64,000 nucleotides of DNA. It comes from an uncultured Eubacteriales bacterium (GTDB taxonomy: Bacteria; Bacillota; Clostridia; Peptostreptococcales; Anaerovoracaceae). Below the pieces are notes generated by a model, which did not search any database, had not been told where the DNA came from, and worked only from the letters and a program-made list of their open reading frames with translations. The stretch's first letter is position 1. Every line of letters begins with the position of its first letter. The stretch is from NCBI GenBank assembly GCA_949286985.1, contig CASEEM010000042.1, positions 1 to 64,000 of the forward strand. The letters run 5' to 3'. Made by a program: the position numbers and the translations under genes. Below, piece by piece: positions 9,512 through 19,322 of the stretch.

Positions 9512-10576
9512 ATGACGAGACAGGTATTTTGCGGAAGAATCCCGATCGGCGGCGGTGCGCCGGTTTCGATTCAGTCGATGACCAATGTCGATACACGGGA
9601 CGAGGTGCGCCTGCTGGCACAGATCCGCGAGCTCGAAGAAGCAGGTTGCGATATCGTGCGCGTGGCTGTTCCGGATGAGGAGGCCGCGCGTTCTTTTGCA
9701 CGAGTACGGAAGCAGACGGAGATGCCGCTCGTTGCGGATATCCATTTCAGCTGGAAGCTGGCCGTCGAAGCCATTCGCGCCGGCGCGGACAAGATCCGCA
9801 TCAATCCGGGGAATATCGGCGGCGAAGATAAGCTCGCCCGCGTCGTGGAAGCGGCCGGGGAAGCGGGCATTCCGATTCGCGTCGGCGTCAATTCCGGTTC
9901 GCTCGAGAAGGATATGATTGAGAAATACGGCGGCGTGACGGCGGTCGGACTTGCCGAGAGTGCGGTGAAGACACTGGATATGATTGAAAAGATGGGCTTC
10001 CATGATCTCGTCCTTTCCATCAAATCCTCGGATGTTCGTATGACATATGAAGCTCATATGCTCGTGCGCAGCATGACAGACCATCCACTCCATATCGGCA
10101 TTACGGAGTCCGGAACGCCGGCAATGGGCAAGACGAAGTCGGCCATCGGCATCGGAAGTCTCCTCCTCGCAGGGGTCGGCGATACCATCCGCGTATCGCT
10201 TACGGACGATCCGGTGAATGAGGTTCTTTTCGGACGTCAGATCCTCGAGGCCGTCGGTCTTCGGGAGAAGGCCATCGATATTGTTTCCTGTCCGACGTGC
10301 GGCAGGACGCAGGTGCCGCTGATCCGTTTAGCGGAGGAGGCCGAGCGAGAACTCGCGCCGATCGCTGCCGAGCGAACGCGCGAGGGGAAGAGACCGCTTA
10401 AGATTGCCGTCATGGGCTGCGCCGTCAACGGTCCGGGAGAAGCCAAGGAGGCGGATTACGGTATTGCCGGCGGAAAGGGCGAGGGCTTGCTCTTCGCCAA
10501 AGGGGAGATTCTGGAGAAGCTTCCGGAGGATCAATTGATCCCCGCATTGATTCAATTAGTACGAGAAGCAGAATAG
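9512..10576 (+). CDS. ispG: 4-hydroxy-3-methylbut-2-enyl diphosphate synthase (IspG)
   Basis: A [4Fe-4S] enzyme of the MEP pathway making HMBPP, the substrate of IspH (encoded at 61,919). Conserved features are TRQVFCGRIPIGGGAPVSIQ, RINPGNIGG, and the cluster cysteines in SCPTCGRTQ and VMGCAVNGPGE. A GTG at 9491 is in frame, but GGGAGG (9501-9506) lies 5 bases before the ATG at 9512, which also gives the conserved N terminus. Length is about 354 residues, typical of the short bacterial form. polC follows 12 bases after the stop. Confidence 0.95.
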   Translation: MTRQVFCGRIPIGGGAPVSIQSMTNVDTRDEVRLLAQIRELEEAGCDIVRVAVPDEEAARSFARVRKQTEMPLVADIHFSWKLAVEAIRAGADKIRINPGNIGGEDKLARVVEAAGEAGIPIRVGVNSGSLEKDMIEKYGGVTAVGLAESAVKTLDMIEKMGFHDLVLSIKSSDVRMTYEAHMLVRSMTDHPLHIGITESGTPAMGKTKSAIGIGSLLLAGVGDTIRVSLTDDPVNEVLFGRQILEAVGLREKAIDIVSCPTCGRTQVPLIRLAEEAERELAPIAAERTREGKRPLKIAVMGCAVNGPGEAKEADYGIAGGKGEGLLFAKGEILEKLPEDQLIPALIQLVREAE

Positions 10577-10588
10577 GAGTATTTCGTT

Positions 10589-13500
10589 ATGAGTGCATTC
10601 CCGAGCAGTATGGTGAATATGGAAGAGCTTGCAAGAGCCGCCGGAAAATCGGTGAATGAACTCACCTTCGATGTGGTTCATGTTTCTTTAGAGCGCCGTA
10701 CGAAGACGGTTTTTCTCGAGATCAAAGTGAACTTCACGATGCCGAACCGCATGGAGAATCAGATTGCGGAGGCGATGAAGCGCGAACTCGGAAGAGACCT
10801 CCATATCTGCTTTTCTTATATTTATGAGCAACCGCAGCCGATGCCGCAGCCGGAGTATCGCGAAGAGCGCAGGCCGGAGGAATTCCGCGGCCGCGGACGC
10901 AGGCAGCAGGGGCCGCAGCTCTCGTCGGATCCGAGGGTCGTCTTCGGAAGGCGAATCAGCAAGGAGCCGATTCCCTTTGATGAGATCAAGGCGGCGGTCG
11001 GCGAGAAGGAACCAAAGGTCACGCAGGGAACGGTCTTTCGCATCGATTCGAGACCGATCAAGAACGGCAAATTTCTCCTCATCTGTCTCATTCGTCACGG
11101 GATTCGCACGCTCTGCGTGAAGGCCTTTCTGACGGAAGAGGTGATGAAGGCTTTCTCGGAGAAGGTATCCGCAGGCACGGAGCTCCTCGTCCAGGGGCAT
11201 GCGGAGTACGATACCTTCGAGCACGAGACGGTATTCATGGCGAATGCGATGAATATCACGGAGAAGAAGGTGAAAGAGGATCTTCACGAGGGACCGCACC
11301 GCGTGGAGCTGCATGCGCATACGAAGATGAGCGATAATGACGGCTTTAACGATGTCGAGGACCTGGTGCGTCAGGCGGCGGCCTGGGGTCAGCCGGCCGT
11401 GGCTATCACCGACCATGGCGTCGTCCAGGCCTTCCCGGATGCGGCGAGCACAGCGAAGAAGCTCGCAAAGGAAGGCAAGGAGATCAAGATCATCTATGGC
11501 ATGGAGGGATACCTTTATCCGGATGACGGTGCGATTGCCGAGGACGGCACCATCGATGTGAAGAAGAATAAGTATACGTATCACATCATTCTGCTCGCGA
11601 AGAATCTCACCGGTCTTCGTAATCTTTATAAGATCGTATCCTTTACTCACCTCGATTATTTCTATCGCAAGCCGCGCCTTCCGTGCTCCAAGCTCATGGA
11701 GTACAGGGAGGGGCTTATCATCGGCAGCGCCTGCGAAGCGGGCGAGGTCTATCAGGCGATTCTCAGCGATGCGAGCGACGATGAGCTGAGAGAGATTGCC
11801 TCCTTCTATGATTATCTCGAGATTCAGCCGCTCGGAAACAATCAGTTCCTCGTGAACGAAGGAAGACTTTCGTCGAAGCAGAATTTGATGGATATCAACC
11901 GCAAAATCCTCGCACTCGGCGATGAACTCGGGATTCCTGTCGTTGCGACGACGGATTCTCATTATCCGACGAAGGAGTCGTCGATTTTCCGTAACATCGT
12001 CATGTCCTCGATCGGATTCAAGGATACGGTCTCGGACAGCCTCTATCTTCGGACGACGGATGAGATGCTGGAGGAGTTCAGTTATCTCGGCCCGCGTGCG
12101 GAAGAGGTCGTCATCACGAATACGAATAAGATTGCCGATCAAATCGAGGTCTTCCAGCCGGTTCCGTCCGAGAAATGTCCGCCTCACATCGACGGCGCGG
12201 ATGAGCAGCTCCGAGAGAGCTGTTATGAGAAGGCGAAGAGTATTTACGGCGATCCGCTCCCGGACCCGATTCGTGAGCGCCTCGATGTCGAGCTGAATTC
12301 CATCATTTCGAATGGATATGCCGTCATGTATGTCGCGGCGCAGATGCTCGTTCAAAAGTCGCTTTCGGACGGTTATCTGGTCGGAAGCCGAGGCTCGGTC
12401 GGTTCCTCCTTCGCAGCGACGATGGCAGGCATCACGGAGGTCAATCCGCTGCCGCCGCATTATATCTGTCCGGAATGCCATCATCTCGAGTTCACGGAGG
12501 AACTCGACAAATACGACTGCGGTCTCGACATGCCGGATAAGGCCTGTCCGAACTGTGGGATGAAGATGAAGAAGGACGGCATGAACATCCCGTTTGCCAC
12601 CTTCCTCGGCTTCGACGGCGACAAGGAGCCGGATATCGATCTCAATTTCGCCGGATCGTACCAGGCGACGGCGCATCGCTATGTCGGCGAGATTTTCGGC
12701 GAGAAGAATATCTTCAAGGCCGGCACCGTCGCGACGATCGCGGATAAGACCGCGTACGGCTACGTTCGCCGTTATCTCGATGACAAGGGACTCGAAATGA
12801 GCAAATTCGATATCGATCTCTTGACGGCCGGCTGCACCGGCGTCAAGCGTACGACCGGCCAGCACCCGGGCGGCATCATCGTCGTGCCGGATGACCATGA
12901 GATCTTCGAATTCTGTCCGATTCAGAAGCCGGCCAATAAGCGCGATGTCGACTTTATCACGACGCATTTCGATTATCATAAGATCGATAAGAACCTTCTG
13001 AAGCTCGATATTCTCGGCCACGATGCGCCGGAAATGATCCGCCATCTTCAGTTGATGACGGGCGTCGATCCGCTGACCATCGATATCGCCGATCCGGAGA
13101 CGCTCAGCATCTTCACGTCCATCGAAGCGCTCCGCATTCAAAACCCGGATTACAAATTCGTTCACGGCACGTACGCGATTCCGGAGTTCGGCACGAACTT
13201 CACCCGGGCAATGCTGGACGACATTCAACCGAAGACTCTTTCGGCTCTTTTCAAGATTTCCGGTTTCTCGCACGGCACGGATGTTTGGACGAACAACGCG
13301 CAGGATCTCATCCGAAACGGAACGGCGAACATCGACGAGCTTATTTCCTGTCGTGACGACATCATGAACTATCTCATGCTCAAGGGCGTCGAGAACAGCA
13401 AGGCCTTTCGCATCATGGAGGACGTCCGTAAGAACCGCGAACTCACGGAAGAGGAGCTGACCATCATGAAGGAGCACGGCGTTCCGGATTGGTATGTCCA

Positions 13501-14059
13501 ATCCTGCCGTACGCTCAAATACCTCTTCCCTCGCGCCCATGCCGTCGCTTATGTCATGATGGCGCTCCGCATGGCCTGGTTCAAGGTCCATTATCCGCCG
13601 GCCTTCTATGCGGCGTGGTTCACGACGAAGATCGACAACTTCGACATCCAGTCCTTCCGCGGAGGAATCGGCTCGGTGGAAGCGGCGATGAATGAAATCG
13701 CCCGCCTCGGCCATCAGGCGACGACGAAGCAGGGCGAGCAGCTCATTGTCCTCGAGGTCATCTACGAGATGCTTTCGCGCGGCATCGAATTCGCGATGCC
13801 GGAGCTCGGCGTTTCGGATCCGTGCCGCTTCATGGTGCGGGACGGCAAGGTTCAAATCCCGTATATGGCCATCACCGGTCTCGGGCGCGCCGCCGCGGAA
13901 TCCCTGGAGGACGCTTATCGGGAGGATGACTTCCTCTCGCTCGAGGATGTCAAACGCCGAACGAAGCTCTCCGCGAGCAACATCGAAGCGCTCAAGAGCG
14001 TGGGCATGTTCGCCGATATTCCGGAATCGGCGCAGGTTTCGCTTCTCTCCTTCTTCTAG
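10589..14059 (+). CDS. polC: DNA polymerase III PolC-type alpha subunit, lacking the exonuclease domain
   Basis: The Gram-positive replicative polymerase. In order: N-terminal domain (1-~120, ending in a basic Q/R/G linker), OB fold (~135-225), PHP domain, polymerase core. PHP metal ligands look intact: H242, H244, D275/H276, E306, H332, C382, D456/H458. The zinc-knuckle CPEC...CPNC follows, then catalytic aspartates D682, D684 and D807 and the TTGQHPGGIIVVP block. In ordinary PolC (about 1,430 residues) a DnaQ-like exonuclease is inserted after the GMExxL strand of PHP. Here only about 25 residues separate GMEGYL (304-309) from YHIILLAKN (331-339), and no DxExTG motif exists, so the whole proofreading domain is absent although the frame is uninterrupted. 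Confidence 0.95.
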   Translation: MSAFPSSMVNMEELARAAGKSVNELTFDVVHVSLERRTKTVFLEIKVNFTMPNRMENQIAEAMKRELGRDLHICFSYIYEQPQPMPQPEYREERRPEEFRGRGRRQQGPQLSSDPRVVFGRRISKEPIPFDEIKAAVGEKEPKVTQGTVFRIDSRPIKNGKFLLICLIRHGIRTLCVKAFLTEEVMKAFSEKVSAGTELLVQGHAEYDTFEHETVFMANAMNITEKKVKEDLHEGPHRVELHAHTKMSDNDGFNDVEDLVRQAAAWGQPAVAITDHGVVQAFPDAASTAKKLAKEGKEIKIIYGMEGYLYPDDGAIAEDGTIDVKKNKYTYHIILLAKNLTGLRNLYKIVSFTHLDYFYRKPRLPCSKLMEYREGLIIGSACEAGEVYQAILSDASDDELREIASFYDYLEIQPLGNNQFLVNEGRLSSKQNLMDINRKILALGDELGIPVVATTDSHYPTKESSIFRNIVMSSIGFKDTVSDSLYLRTTDEMLEEFSYLGPRAEEVVITNTNKIADQIEVFQPVPSEKCPPHIDGADEQLRESCYEKAKSIYGDPLPDPIRERLDVELNSIISNGYAVMYVAAQMLVQKSLSDGYLVGSRGSVGSSFAATMAGITEVNPLPPHYICPECHHLEFTEELDKYDCGLDMPDKACPNCGMKMKKDGMNIPFATFLGFDGDKEPDIDLNFAGSYQATAHRYVGEIFGEKNIFKAGTVATIADKTAYGYVRRYLDDKGLEMSKFDIDLLTAGCTGVKRTTGQHPGGIIVVPDDHEIFEFCPIQKPANKRDVDFITTHFDYHKIDKNLLKLDILGHDAPEMIRHLQLMTGVDPLTIDIADPETLSIFTSIEALRIQNPDYKFVHGTYAIPEFGTNFTRAMLDDIQPKTLSALFKISGFSHGTDVWTNNAQDLIRNGTANIDELISCRDDIMNYLMLKGVENSKAFRIMEDVRKNRELTEEELTIMKEHGVPDWYVQSCRTLKYLFPRAHAVAYVMMALRMAWFKVHYPPAFYAAWFTTKIDNFDIQSFRGGIGSVEAAMNEIARLGHQATTKQGEQLIVLEVIYEMLSRGIEFAMPELGVSDPCRFMVRDGKVQIPYMAITGLGRAAAESLEDAYREDDFLSLEDVKRRTKLSASNIEALKSVGMFADIPESAQVSLLSFF

Positions 14060-14076
14060 AGGGCGTCATTTCGCGG

Positions 14077-14113
14077 AAAAAGCGCGAAAACAGCCGAAAG
14101 CGCGCTGCTTTTT
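14077..14113 (+). terminator. Probable terminator after polC
   Basis: AAAAAGC (14077-14083) can pair with GCTTTTT (14107-14113), with extra inner pairs between GCG and CGC; the 3' arm ends in five T. The inner part is imperfect, so efficiency is uncertain. It lies just ahead of the rimP promoter. Confidence 0.5.
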
Positions 14114-14125
14114 GTGCGAAAACCC

Positions 14126-14154
14126 TTGCGGCGAGTGAGTTTTTATGCTAATAT
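14126..14154 (+). promoter_or_regulatory. Promoter of the rimP-nusA-infB operon, extended -10
   Basis: TTGCGG (14126-14131), a 17-base spacer, and TAATAT (14149-14154) preceded by TGC, an extended -10. Transcription should begin near 14161, inside a 6-bp inverted repeat (14157-14170, CTAACG/CGTTAG around AA), directly ahead of the leader hairpin. Confidence 0.75.
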
Positions 14155-14175
14155 AACTAACGAACGTTAGGACTT

Positions 14176-14201
14176 GAAAGAGTGGGGCAACCCACTCTTT
14201 C
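14176..14201 (+). promoter_or_regulatory. rimP leader hairpin with GCAA tetraloop
   Basis: A perfect 11-bp stem (GAAAGAGTGGG with CCCACTCTTTC) closed by GCAA, a GNRA-type tetraloop. It forms within the first ~40 nucleotides of the predicted transcript and is followed by ATTTATG rather than a clean T run, so it is a poor terminator. It lies 33 bases before the rimP start. A role in RNA stability, ribosome-protein or NusA autoregulation, or antitermination is inference. Confidence 0.65.
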
Positions 14202-14233
14202 ATTTATGTTAGAACACTTTACGAGGGGAGCTT

Positions 14234-14710
14234 ATGGCGAGATTTGATGCCGAGAACGAGCTGCAGCGCTTGATCGGAGATTTTCTGAAGGAGCACCATC
14301 TGGAGATTCACCATACGGAATTCAAGAAGGAAGGTCCGGAATGGAAGCTCAAGGTCTTCCTGGATAAGCCGATGGATGCTGCCGAAGAGTATGTCAGCAT
14401 TGATGAATGCGAAGAGGTGACGCGTTATTTGAGCGATCGTTTGGACGAAGAAGACCTGATTGATCGTGCTTATACGCTGGAGGTATCCTCGCCGGGACTG
14501 GATCGGGAGCTGATCAAGCCGGAGGATTTCGTGCGATTTGCAGGACGCCTCGTTGACGTCAAGCTCTTCCGGCCGCTGGACGGCCGCAAGGAACGGACGG
14601 CGGAACTCATCGGCCTGGAGGACGGAATCATCCGTCTCAAGGACGAAGACGGAGAACTGGAGATTCCTCGTGATAAGGTTTCGAAGATACAATTGGCAAT
14701 TATATTTTAG
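14234..14710 (+). CDS. rimP: Ribosome maturation factor RimP
   Basis: Needed for 30S subunit maturation. The 158-residue protein has the N-terminal alpha/beta domain, the hallmark LEVSSPGLDRELIKPEDF, and a C-terminal SH3-like barrel ending KVSKIQLAI. It begins behind GAGGGGAGC and heads the conserved rimP-nusA-ylxR-infB-rbfA operon. Transcribed from the extended -10 promoter at 14126. Confidence 0.95.
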   Translation: MARFDAENELQRLIGDFLKEHHLEIHHTEFKKEGPEWKLKVFLDKPMDAAEEYVSIDECEEVTRYLSDRLDEEDLIDRAYTLEVSSPGLDRELIKPEDFVRFAGRLVDVKLFRPLDGRKERTAELIGLEDGIIRLKDEDGELEIPRDKVSKIQLAIIF

Positions 14711-14719
14711 GAGGGAACG

Positions 14720-15844
14720 ATGAATAAAGAATTTCTTGATGCGCTTCACGAGCTGGAGCGCGAGAAGAATATCTCCGCGGAGGACATCATTTCGGCCATC
14801 GAAGATGCCGTGGAGCTGGCTTATAAGAAGAATTACGGACCGTATACGAACGTCCGCGCGATTGTCGATCGCGAGACGGGTGAGGTCATCGTCCTCATGG
14901 CGAAGGAAGTCGTCGAAGAGGTGACGGACGATATGACGGAGGTCTCCCTGGAGGAGGCACAGAGCTACGATGAGCGTTATCAGCTCGGCGATATCATCGA
15001 ATATCAGATCGATCCGAAAGACTTCGGACGCATTGCCGCCCAGACGGCGAAGCAGATCGTCGTCCAGCGTGTTCGTGAGGCCGAGCGCCAGAATTCTTAT
15101 TCGGAATTCGTCGATAAGCAGGGAGAGATTATCACGGCGAAGATCGATCGTATCAATAACGGAACGATTTTCCTCTCCATCGGAAATACCGAAGGCATCC
15201 TGCCTCTCTCGGAGCAGGTGAAGACGGAGAGCTTCGAGGTCGGTGAGCGCATCAAGGTCTATGTCATGGATGTAAAGCGCACGACGAAGGGTCCGCAGAT
15301 TTTCCTCTCGCGTTCGCATCCGGGACTTGTCAGACGTCTCTTTGAACTGGAAATTCCGGAAATTGCCGACGGAACGGTCGAGATTAAGGGCATCGCCAGG
15401 GAGGCGGGCTCCCGTACGAAGATCGCTGTCTATTCGACGGACGAAAATGTCGATCCGGTCGGTGCATGTGTCGGCGCGAGAGGCGCCCGTGTTCAGAATA
15501 TCGTCGATGAGCTCGGCGGTGAGAAGATCGATATCATCGTATGGGATGAGGATCCTGCCATCCTGATCAGTAACGTTCTCCGCCCGGCTACGGTAGAAAG
15601 CGTCTATGTCAACGAGCCGGAGAAGATGGCGATCGCCGTCGTTCCGGAGCAGCAGCTTTCGCTCGCTATCGGCCGCGAGGGACAGAATGTCCGCCTGGCA
15701 GCACGCGTCAGCGGCTGGAAGATCGATATCAAGAGCAAGGCGCAGCTGGAAGAGAGCGGTTTCGACTTCGATGATTATGAAGACGAAGACGAAATGACGG
15801 AGGTCTCCGATGAAGCACCTTCCGCGGAGTCGGAAGAAGCATAA
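14720..15844 (+). CDS. nusA: Transcription termination/antitermination factor NusA
   Basis: Binds RNA polymerase and modulates pausing, termination and antitermination. Domains in order: N-terminal RNAP-binding domain (~1-125), S1 domain (~130-200, with GEIITAKIDRINNGTIFLS), KH1 (~205-275) and KH2 (~280-345, with LAIGREGQNVRLAARVSGW). At 374 residues it stops after KH2 and an acidic tail (DEDEMTEVSDEAPSAESEEA), without the C-terminal acidic repeats of E. coli NusA, as in other Firmicutes. It starts behind TAGGAGGGAAC 9 bases after rimP and ends 2 bases before ylxR. Confidence 0.97.
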   Translation: MNKEFLDALHELEREKNISAEDIISAIEDAVELAYKKNYGPYTNVRAIVDRETGEVIVLMAKEVVEEVTDDMTEVSLEEAQSYDERYQLGDIIEYQIDPKDFGRIAAQTAKQIVVQRVREAERQNSYSEFVDKQGEIITAKIDRINNGTIFLSIGNTEGILPLSEQVKTESFEVGERIKVYVMDVKRTTKGPQIFLSRSHPGLVRRLFELEIPEIADGTVEIKGIAREAGSRTKIAVYSTDENVDPVGACVGARGARVQNIVDELGGEKIDIIVWDEDPAILISNVLRPATVESVYVNEPEKMAIAVVPEQQLSLAIGREGQNVRLAARVSGWKIDIKSKAQLEESGFDFDDYEDEDEMTEVSDEAPSAESEEA

Positions 15845-15846
15845 GC

Positions 15847-16149
15847 ATGGCAAAGAATCAAGACGGAATCCCGATGCGCAGGTGCATCGGATGCAGACAA
15901 TCGAAGCCGCAGGATCGATTGATCCGTTTCTATTGCCGCGGTGACCGGATTCTACAGGATAAGACAGGGTGCGCAGAAGGTCGCGGCGTATACCTCTGTA
16001 AGAAAGAGGAATGCGTGGAACGTGCCCGCAAGACAAGAGCCTTCCACAGGAACTTTCGATGCAAGCTTGACGAAGAGGGCTTGAATCGCCTGCTCGACGA
16101 AGTGCTCGGCGACTTGAAGGAGGTAACGAATGACGAAAAAAATCAATGA
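15847..16149 (+). CDS. rnpM: RNase P modulator RnpM (YlxR family)
   Basis: Small basic RNA-binding protein of the YlxR/DUF448 family; in B. subtilis YlxR (RnpM) binds and modulates RNase P RNA. It carries [20 protein letters not shown] and the [19 protein letters not shown] segment. At 100 residues it is of family length. It overlaps the infB start by 20 bases. In many Firmicutes an L7Ae-like ylxQ gene lies between ylxR and infB; here there is no room for it. Confidence 0.92.
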   Translation: MAKNQDGIPMRRCIGCRQSKPQDRLIRFYCRGDRILQDKTGCAEGRGVYLCKKEECVERARKTRAFHRNFRCKLDEEGLNRLLDEVLGDLKEVTNDEKNQ

Positions 16150-18892
16150 GCTTATGAAAGAGCTCAATGTTTCCTTTCAGGAGCTGAAGAAGACAGCGGA
16201 GACGATGGGTATTGAAATCAAGGGCGAAAGCGCTTCGGTAGGCGAAAAGGATGCCGACCGTATTCTCGATACGTTCCGCAAGCTGAAGGGTCTCGATGCT
16301 CCGAAGAAGGAGAATAAGAATAAGCCGAAGATCAAGGCGGTTCCGATTATCGGTAAGCAGTTCCCGGCGAAGCCGAAGGCGGAAGAGGAGAAGAAGGCCG
16401 AGGAGCAGGCAAAAGAAGCTCCGAAGGCTGAGGCTTCTGTAAGTGCTGCTTCGGAGGAGACGGCACCGAAGGCGGAGAAGCCTGCGAAGAAGGCTGACGA
16501 GCCGAAGGCCGAGAAAGAGCCGGCGGTCGCGAAGAAGGCCGAGGAGCCGAAGACCGTGAAGGCTGCGAAGGCGCCGAAGGAAGAGAAGAAGGAGAAGCCG
16601 GTTAAGGAAGAGAAGAAGCCGGTATCCGGACTCAAGATCGTGAAGACGGCCGAGCAGGCAGAGGCAGAAGCCAAGGCTGCCATGGAGAAGGTCAAGGCGA
16701 AGGTCGAAGAGAATAAGGAAGCGAAGAAGGAAGAGGAGTATGTCAATGCTCCGAATAAGCCGATGCGCTTCAAGAAGATTTTCGATGCGAAGAGCGCTCC
16801 GAAGGAAGAGCCGAAGTCGCAGCGCAAGAAGAACGATCGTCACAGCAAGGACGGTCATACGTCGTCGCGTGACGGCGGTCACAGAAATCACGAAGGAAGA
16901 CCGAGCGGCGGACGCCGTCCGGAGCCGGCCGCCCCGGTAGCTGTCGGCGAAGGCAAGAGCTCGAAGGGCAAGAGCAAGAAGAATTTCGACCGCGATAAGA
17001 ATCGCGACAAGTTCCGCAAGGACAGAGGCGAATCGAAGTTCTTCGATGAGCGCTCCCTCGAGAAGCAGTCGAGACATAAGAAGAAGAATAAGCCGAAGGC
17101 CGTCGAGCCGGAAGTTTCCATCGAAGAGCTGCTTCCGGAAGGTACGGTTGCCATCACGGTCCCGATCACGGTCGCCGGTCTCGCCGAGCAGGCTGAGATT
17201 TCGCCGACCAGCATCATCATGGCTCTCATGAAGCTCGGTATCATGGCAACGCTCAACCAGACGCTGGATAAGGATACGGTCGAACTTCTCGCTGCCGATC
17301 TCGGCGTTCAGATTGTCGTTACGGAAGAGGAGCCTGAGATCGAAGAGCCGGGCCTCGATCTTCATGAGGATACGGAGAGCGAGCTCAAGCCGCGTGCTCC
17401 GATCATCACAGTCATGGGTCACGTCGACCACGGTAAGACCTCTCTCCTCGACGCCATTCGAAATACGAATGTTACGGCCGGCGAGTCGGGCGGAATCACG
17501 CAGCACATCGGTGCTTCCGAGGTCAGGATCAACGGTAAGAAGATTGTCTTCCTCGATACGCCGGGACACGAAGCGTTCACGACCATGCGAGCCCGCGGTG
17601 CACAGGTTACGGATATTGCGGTTCTCGTCGTCGCTGCTGATGACAGTGTCAAACCGCAGACGATCGAGTCCATCAGCCACGCCAAGGCGGCAAGCGTTCC
17701 GATCATCGTTGCCATCAACAAGATGGATAAGCCGGGCGCCAATCCGGATCGCGTCAAGAAGGACCTCGCCGATAACGGCGTCCTCGTCGAGGATTGGGGC
17801 GGCGATGTCATCTGCGTTCCGGTATCGGCGAAGAAAGGAACGGGCATCGAGGATCTCCTCGAGATGATCCTGCTCCAGGCTGAGGTCCTCGAGCTCAAGG
17901 CGAATCCGAATCGTCTCGCACTCGGTACGGTTATCGAGGCCAGACTGGATAAGAGCAGAGGTCCGATTGCTACGTTGCTCGTCATGAACGGTACGCTCAA
18001 GGTCGGACAGAGTGTCGTCGCAGGTACCTGCTCCGGTAAGATTCGTGCGATGACGAACTTCCGCGGCGAGAAGATCCGCAAGGCCGGCCCGGCAACCCCG
18101 GTGGAGATCCTGGGTCTCTCCGATGTACCGATGGCCGGTGATGCCTTCAACGCTGTTAAGGATGATAAGATCGCTCGTGAGATCGCAGCGAACCGTCAGG
18201 AGAAGCTGCGTGAGGATACGCTGATGAAGAATTCGAGCACCTCGCTCGAGAAGCTCTTCCAGCAGATTCAGGAGGGAGAGACGAAGGAACTCAACCTCAT
18301 CGTCAAGGGAGACGTACAGGGTTCGGTCGGCGCTATCATCACCTCGCTCGAGAAGCTCGATACACCGGATGTCCGCGTCAACATTGTACACTCCGGTGTC
18401 GGTACGATTACCGATTCCGATGTCATGCTTGCCGGCACGACGAATGCCATCATCATCGGCTTCAACGTCCGCCCGACGACGTCGGTTCAGAATCTGGCCG
18501 ATGATTCCGATATCGAGATCCGTACCTACCGCGTCATCTACGACATCATCGACGATGTCGAGAATGCTATGAAGGGTATGCTCGATCCGGAGTTCAAGGA
18601 AGAGATCCTCGGAAAGGCCGAGATTCGCGAGACCTTCAAGGTCCCGAACATCGGTATTGTCGGCGGTGCTTATGTCATCGAGGGCAAGGTTCAGAGAAAT
18701 GCCGAGGTCCGTCTCGTTCGCGACGGCATCGTCATTCACGAGGGCAAGATTTCTTCGCTCCGTCGCTTCAAGGACGACGTCAAGGAGGTCGCTAAGGGCT
18801 TCGAGTGCGGTATCGGCATTGAAGATTACAACGATATCAAGCCGGAAGACGTCATCGAGTGCTACCATATGGTAGAAGTTGAGAGAAACTAG
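16130..18892 (+). CDS. infB: Translation initiation factor IF-2
   Basis: GTPase that delivers fMet-tRNA to the 30S subunit. The first ~60 residues are a small IF2-N domain ([20 protein letters not shown]). Residues ~60-320 are a low-complexity, K/E/A/P-rich linker with runs of basic residues near 225-320. A second IF2-N domain follows, then the G domain with [33 protein letters not shown] and INKMDK, and domains II-IV to the C terminus. It starts behind GGAGGT within the end of ylxR, so the two genes are translationally coupled. At 920 residues it is on the long side, owing to the linker. Confidence 0.97.
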   Translation: MTKKINELMKELNVSFQELKKTAETMGIEIKGESASVGEKDADRILDTFRKLKGLDAPKKENKNKPKIKAVPIIGKQFPAKPKAEEEKKAEEQAKEAPKAEASVSAASEETAPKAEKPAKKADEPKAEKEPAVAKKAEEPKTVKAAKAPKEEKKEKPVKEEKKPVSGLKIVKTAEQAEAEAKAAMEKVKAKVEENKEAKKEEEYVNAPNKPMRFKKIFDAKSAPKEEPKSQRKKNDRHSKDGHTSSRDGGHRNHEGRPSGGRRPEPAAPVAVGEGKSSKGKSKKNFDRDKNRDKFRKDRGESKFFDERSLEKQSRHKKKNKPKAVEPEVSIEELLPEGTVAITVPITVAGLAEQAEISPTSIIMALMKLGIMATLNQTLDKDTVELLAADLGVQIVVTEEEPEIEEPGLDLHEDTESELKPRAPIITVMGHVDHGKTSLLDAIRNTNVTAGESGGITQHIGASEVRINGKKIVFLDTPGHEAFTTMRARGAQVTDIAVLVVAADDSVKPQTIESISHAKAASVPIIVAINKMDKPGANPDRVKKDLADNGVLVEDWGGDVICVPVSAKKGTGIEDLLEMILLQAEVLELKANPNRLALGTVIEARLDKSRGPIATLLVMNGTLKVGQSVVAGTCSGKIRAMTNFRGEKIRKAGPATPVEILGLSDVPMAGDAFNAVKDDKIAREIAANRQEKLREDTLMKNSSTSLEKLFQQIQEGETKELNLIVKGDVQGSVGAIITSLEKLDTPDVRVNIVHSGVGTITDSDVMLAGTTNAIIIGFNVRPTTSVQNLADDSDIEIRTYRVIYDIIDDVENAMKGMLDPEFKEEILGKAEIRETFKVPNIGIVGGAYVIEGKVQRNAEVRLVRDGIVIHEGKISSLRRFKDDVKEVAKGFECGIGIEDYNDIKPEDVIECYHMVEVERN

Positions 18893-18907
18893 TTCGGAGG
18901 AAACGAT

Positions 18908-19306
18908 ATGGGGAAGAGTTACAGACAGGGACGCCTCAGTGAGGAGATCAAGAAGAGCATCAGCTCCTATCTCCTGAACGGCGTCAAGGATCCGCGCCTC
19001 ACATCGCATCTTCTGACCATTTCCGGTGTGGAGGTGACGGCGGACGGAAGCTATGCGACCGTCTATGTGATGCCGCTCGTTCTGAGCGGTGAAGATCGCG
19101 ATGAAGTGTGGAAGGAAGTCCATGACGGCTTTGAGCATGCGAAGGGACTTTTTCGCAAGAAGATTGCGACAGATATTAAGCTTCGCTATGCTCCGGAGCT
19201 CATTTTCAAGCTGGATTCTTCCATGGAATACGGTCGTCATATCGATGAGCTGATCGATGACATTCATCGCGATGAGCCGAAGGATGACGGCGAGGATAAC
19301 GAATAA
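18908..19306 (+). CDS. rbfA: Ribosome-binding factor A
   Basis: Cold-shock-related 30S maturation factor with a single KH-like domain. It shows the family pattern RQGRLSEEIKKSISSYLL, KDPRLTSHLLTISGVEVTAD and the C-terminal ELIFKLDSSMEYGRHIDELI. It has 132 residues with an acidic tail (about DEPKDDGEDNE). It lies 15 bases after infB behind TCGGAGGAAAC, the usual infB-rbfA order. Confidence 0.95.
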   Translation: MGKSYRQGRLSEEIKKSISSYLLNGVKDPRLTSHLLTISGVEVTADGSYATVYVMPLVLSGEDRDEVWKEVHDGFEHAKGLFRKKIATDIKLRYAPELIFKLDSSMEYGRHIDELIDDIHRDEPKDDGEDNE

Positions 19307-19322
19307 GAAAAGGGGGCGGAAT

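Noticed and set aside
10688..13855. A minus-strand open frame of about 1,055 codons opposite polC
   Set aside because: Same codon-bias shadow; polC on the plus strand is unambiguous.
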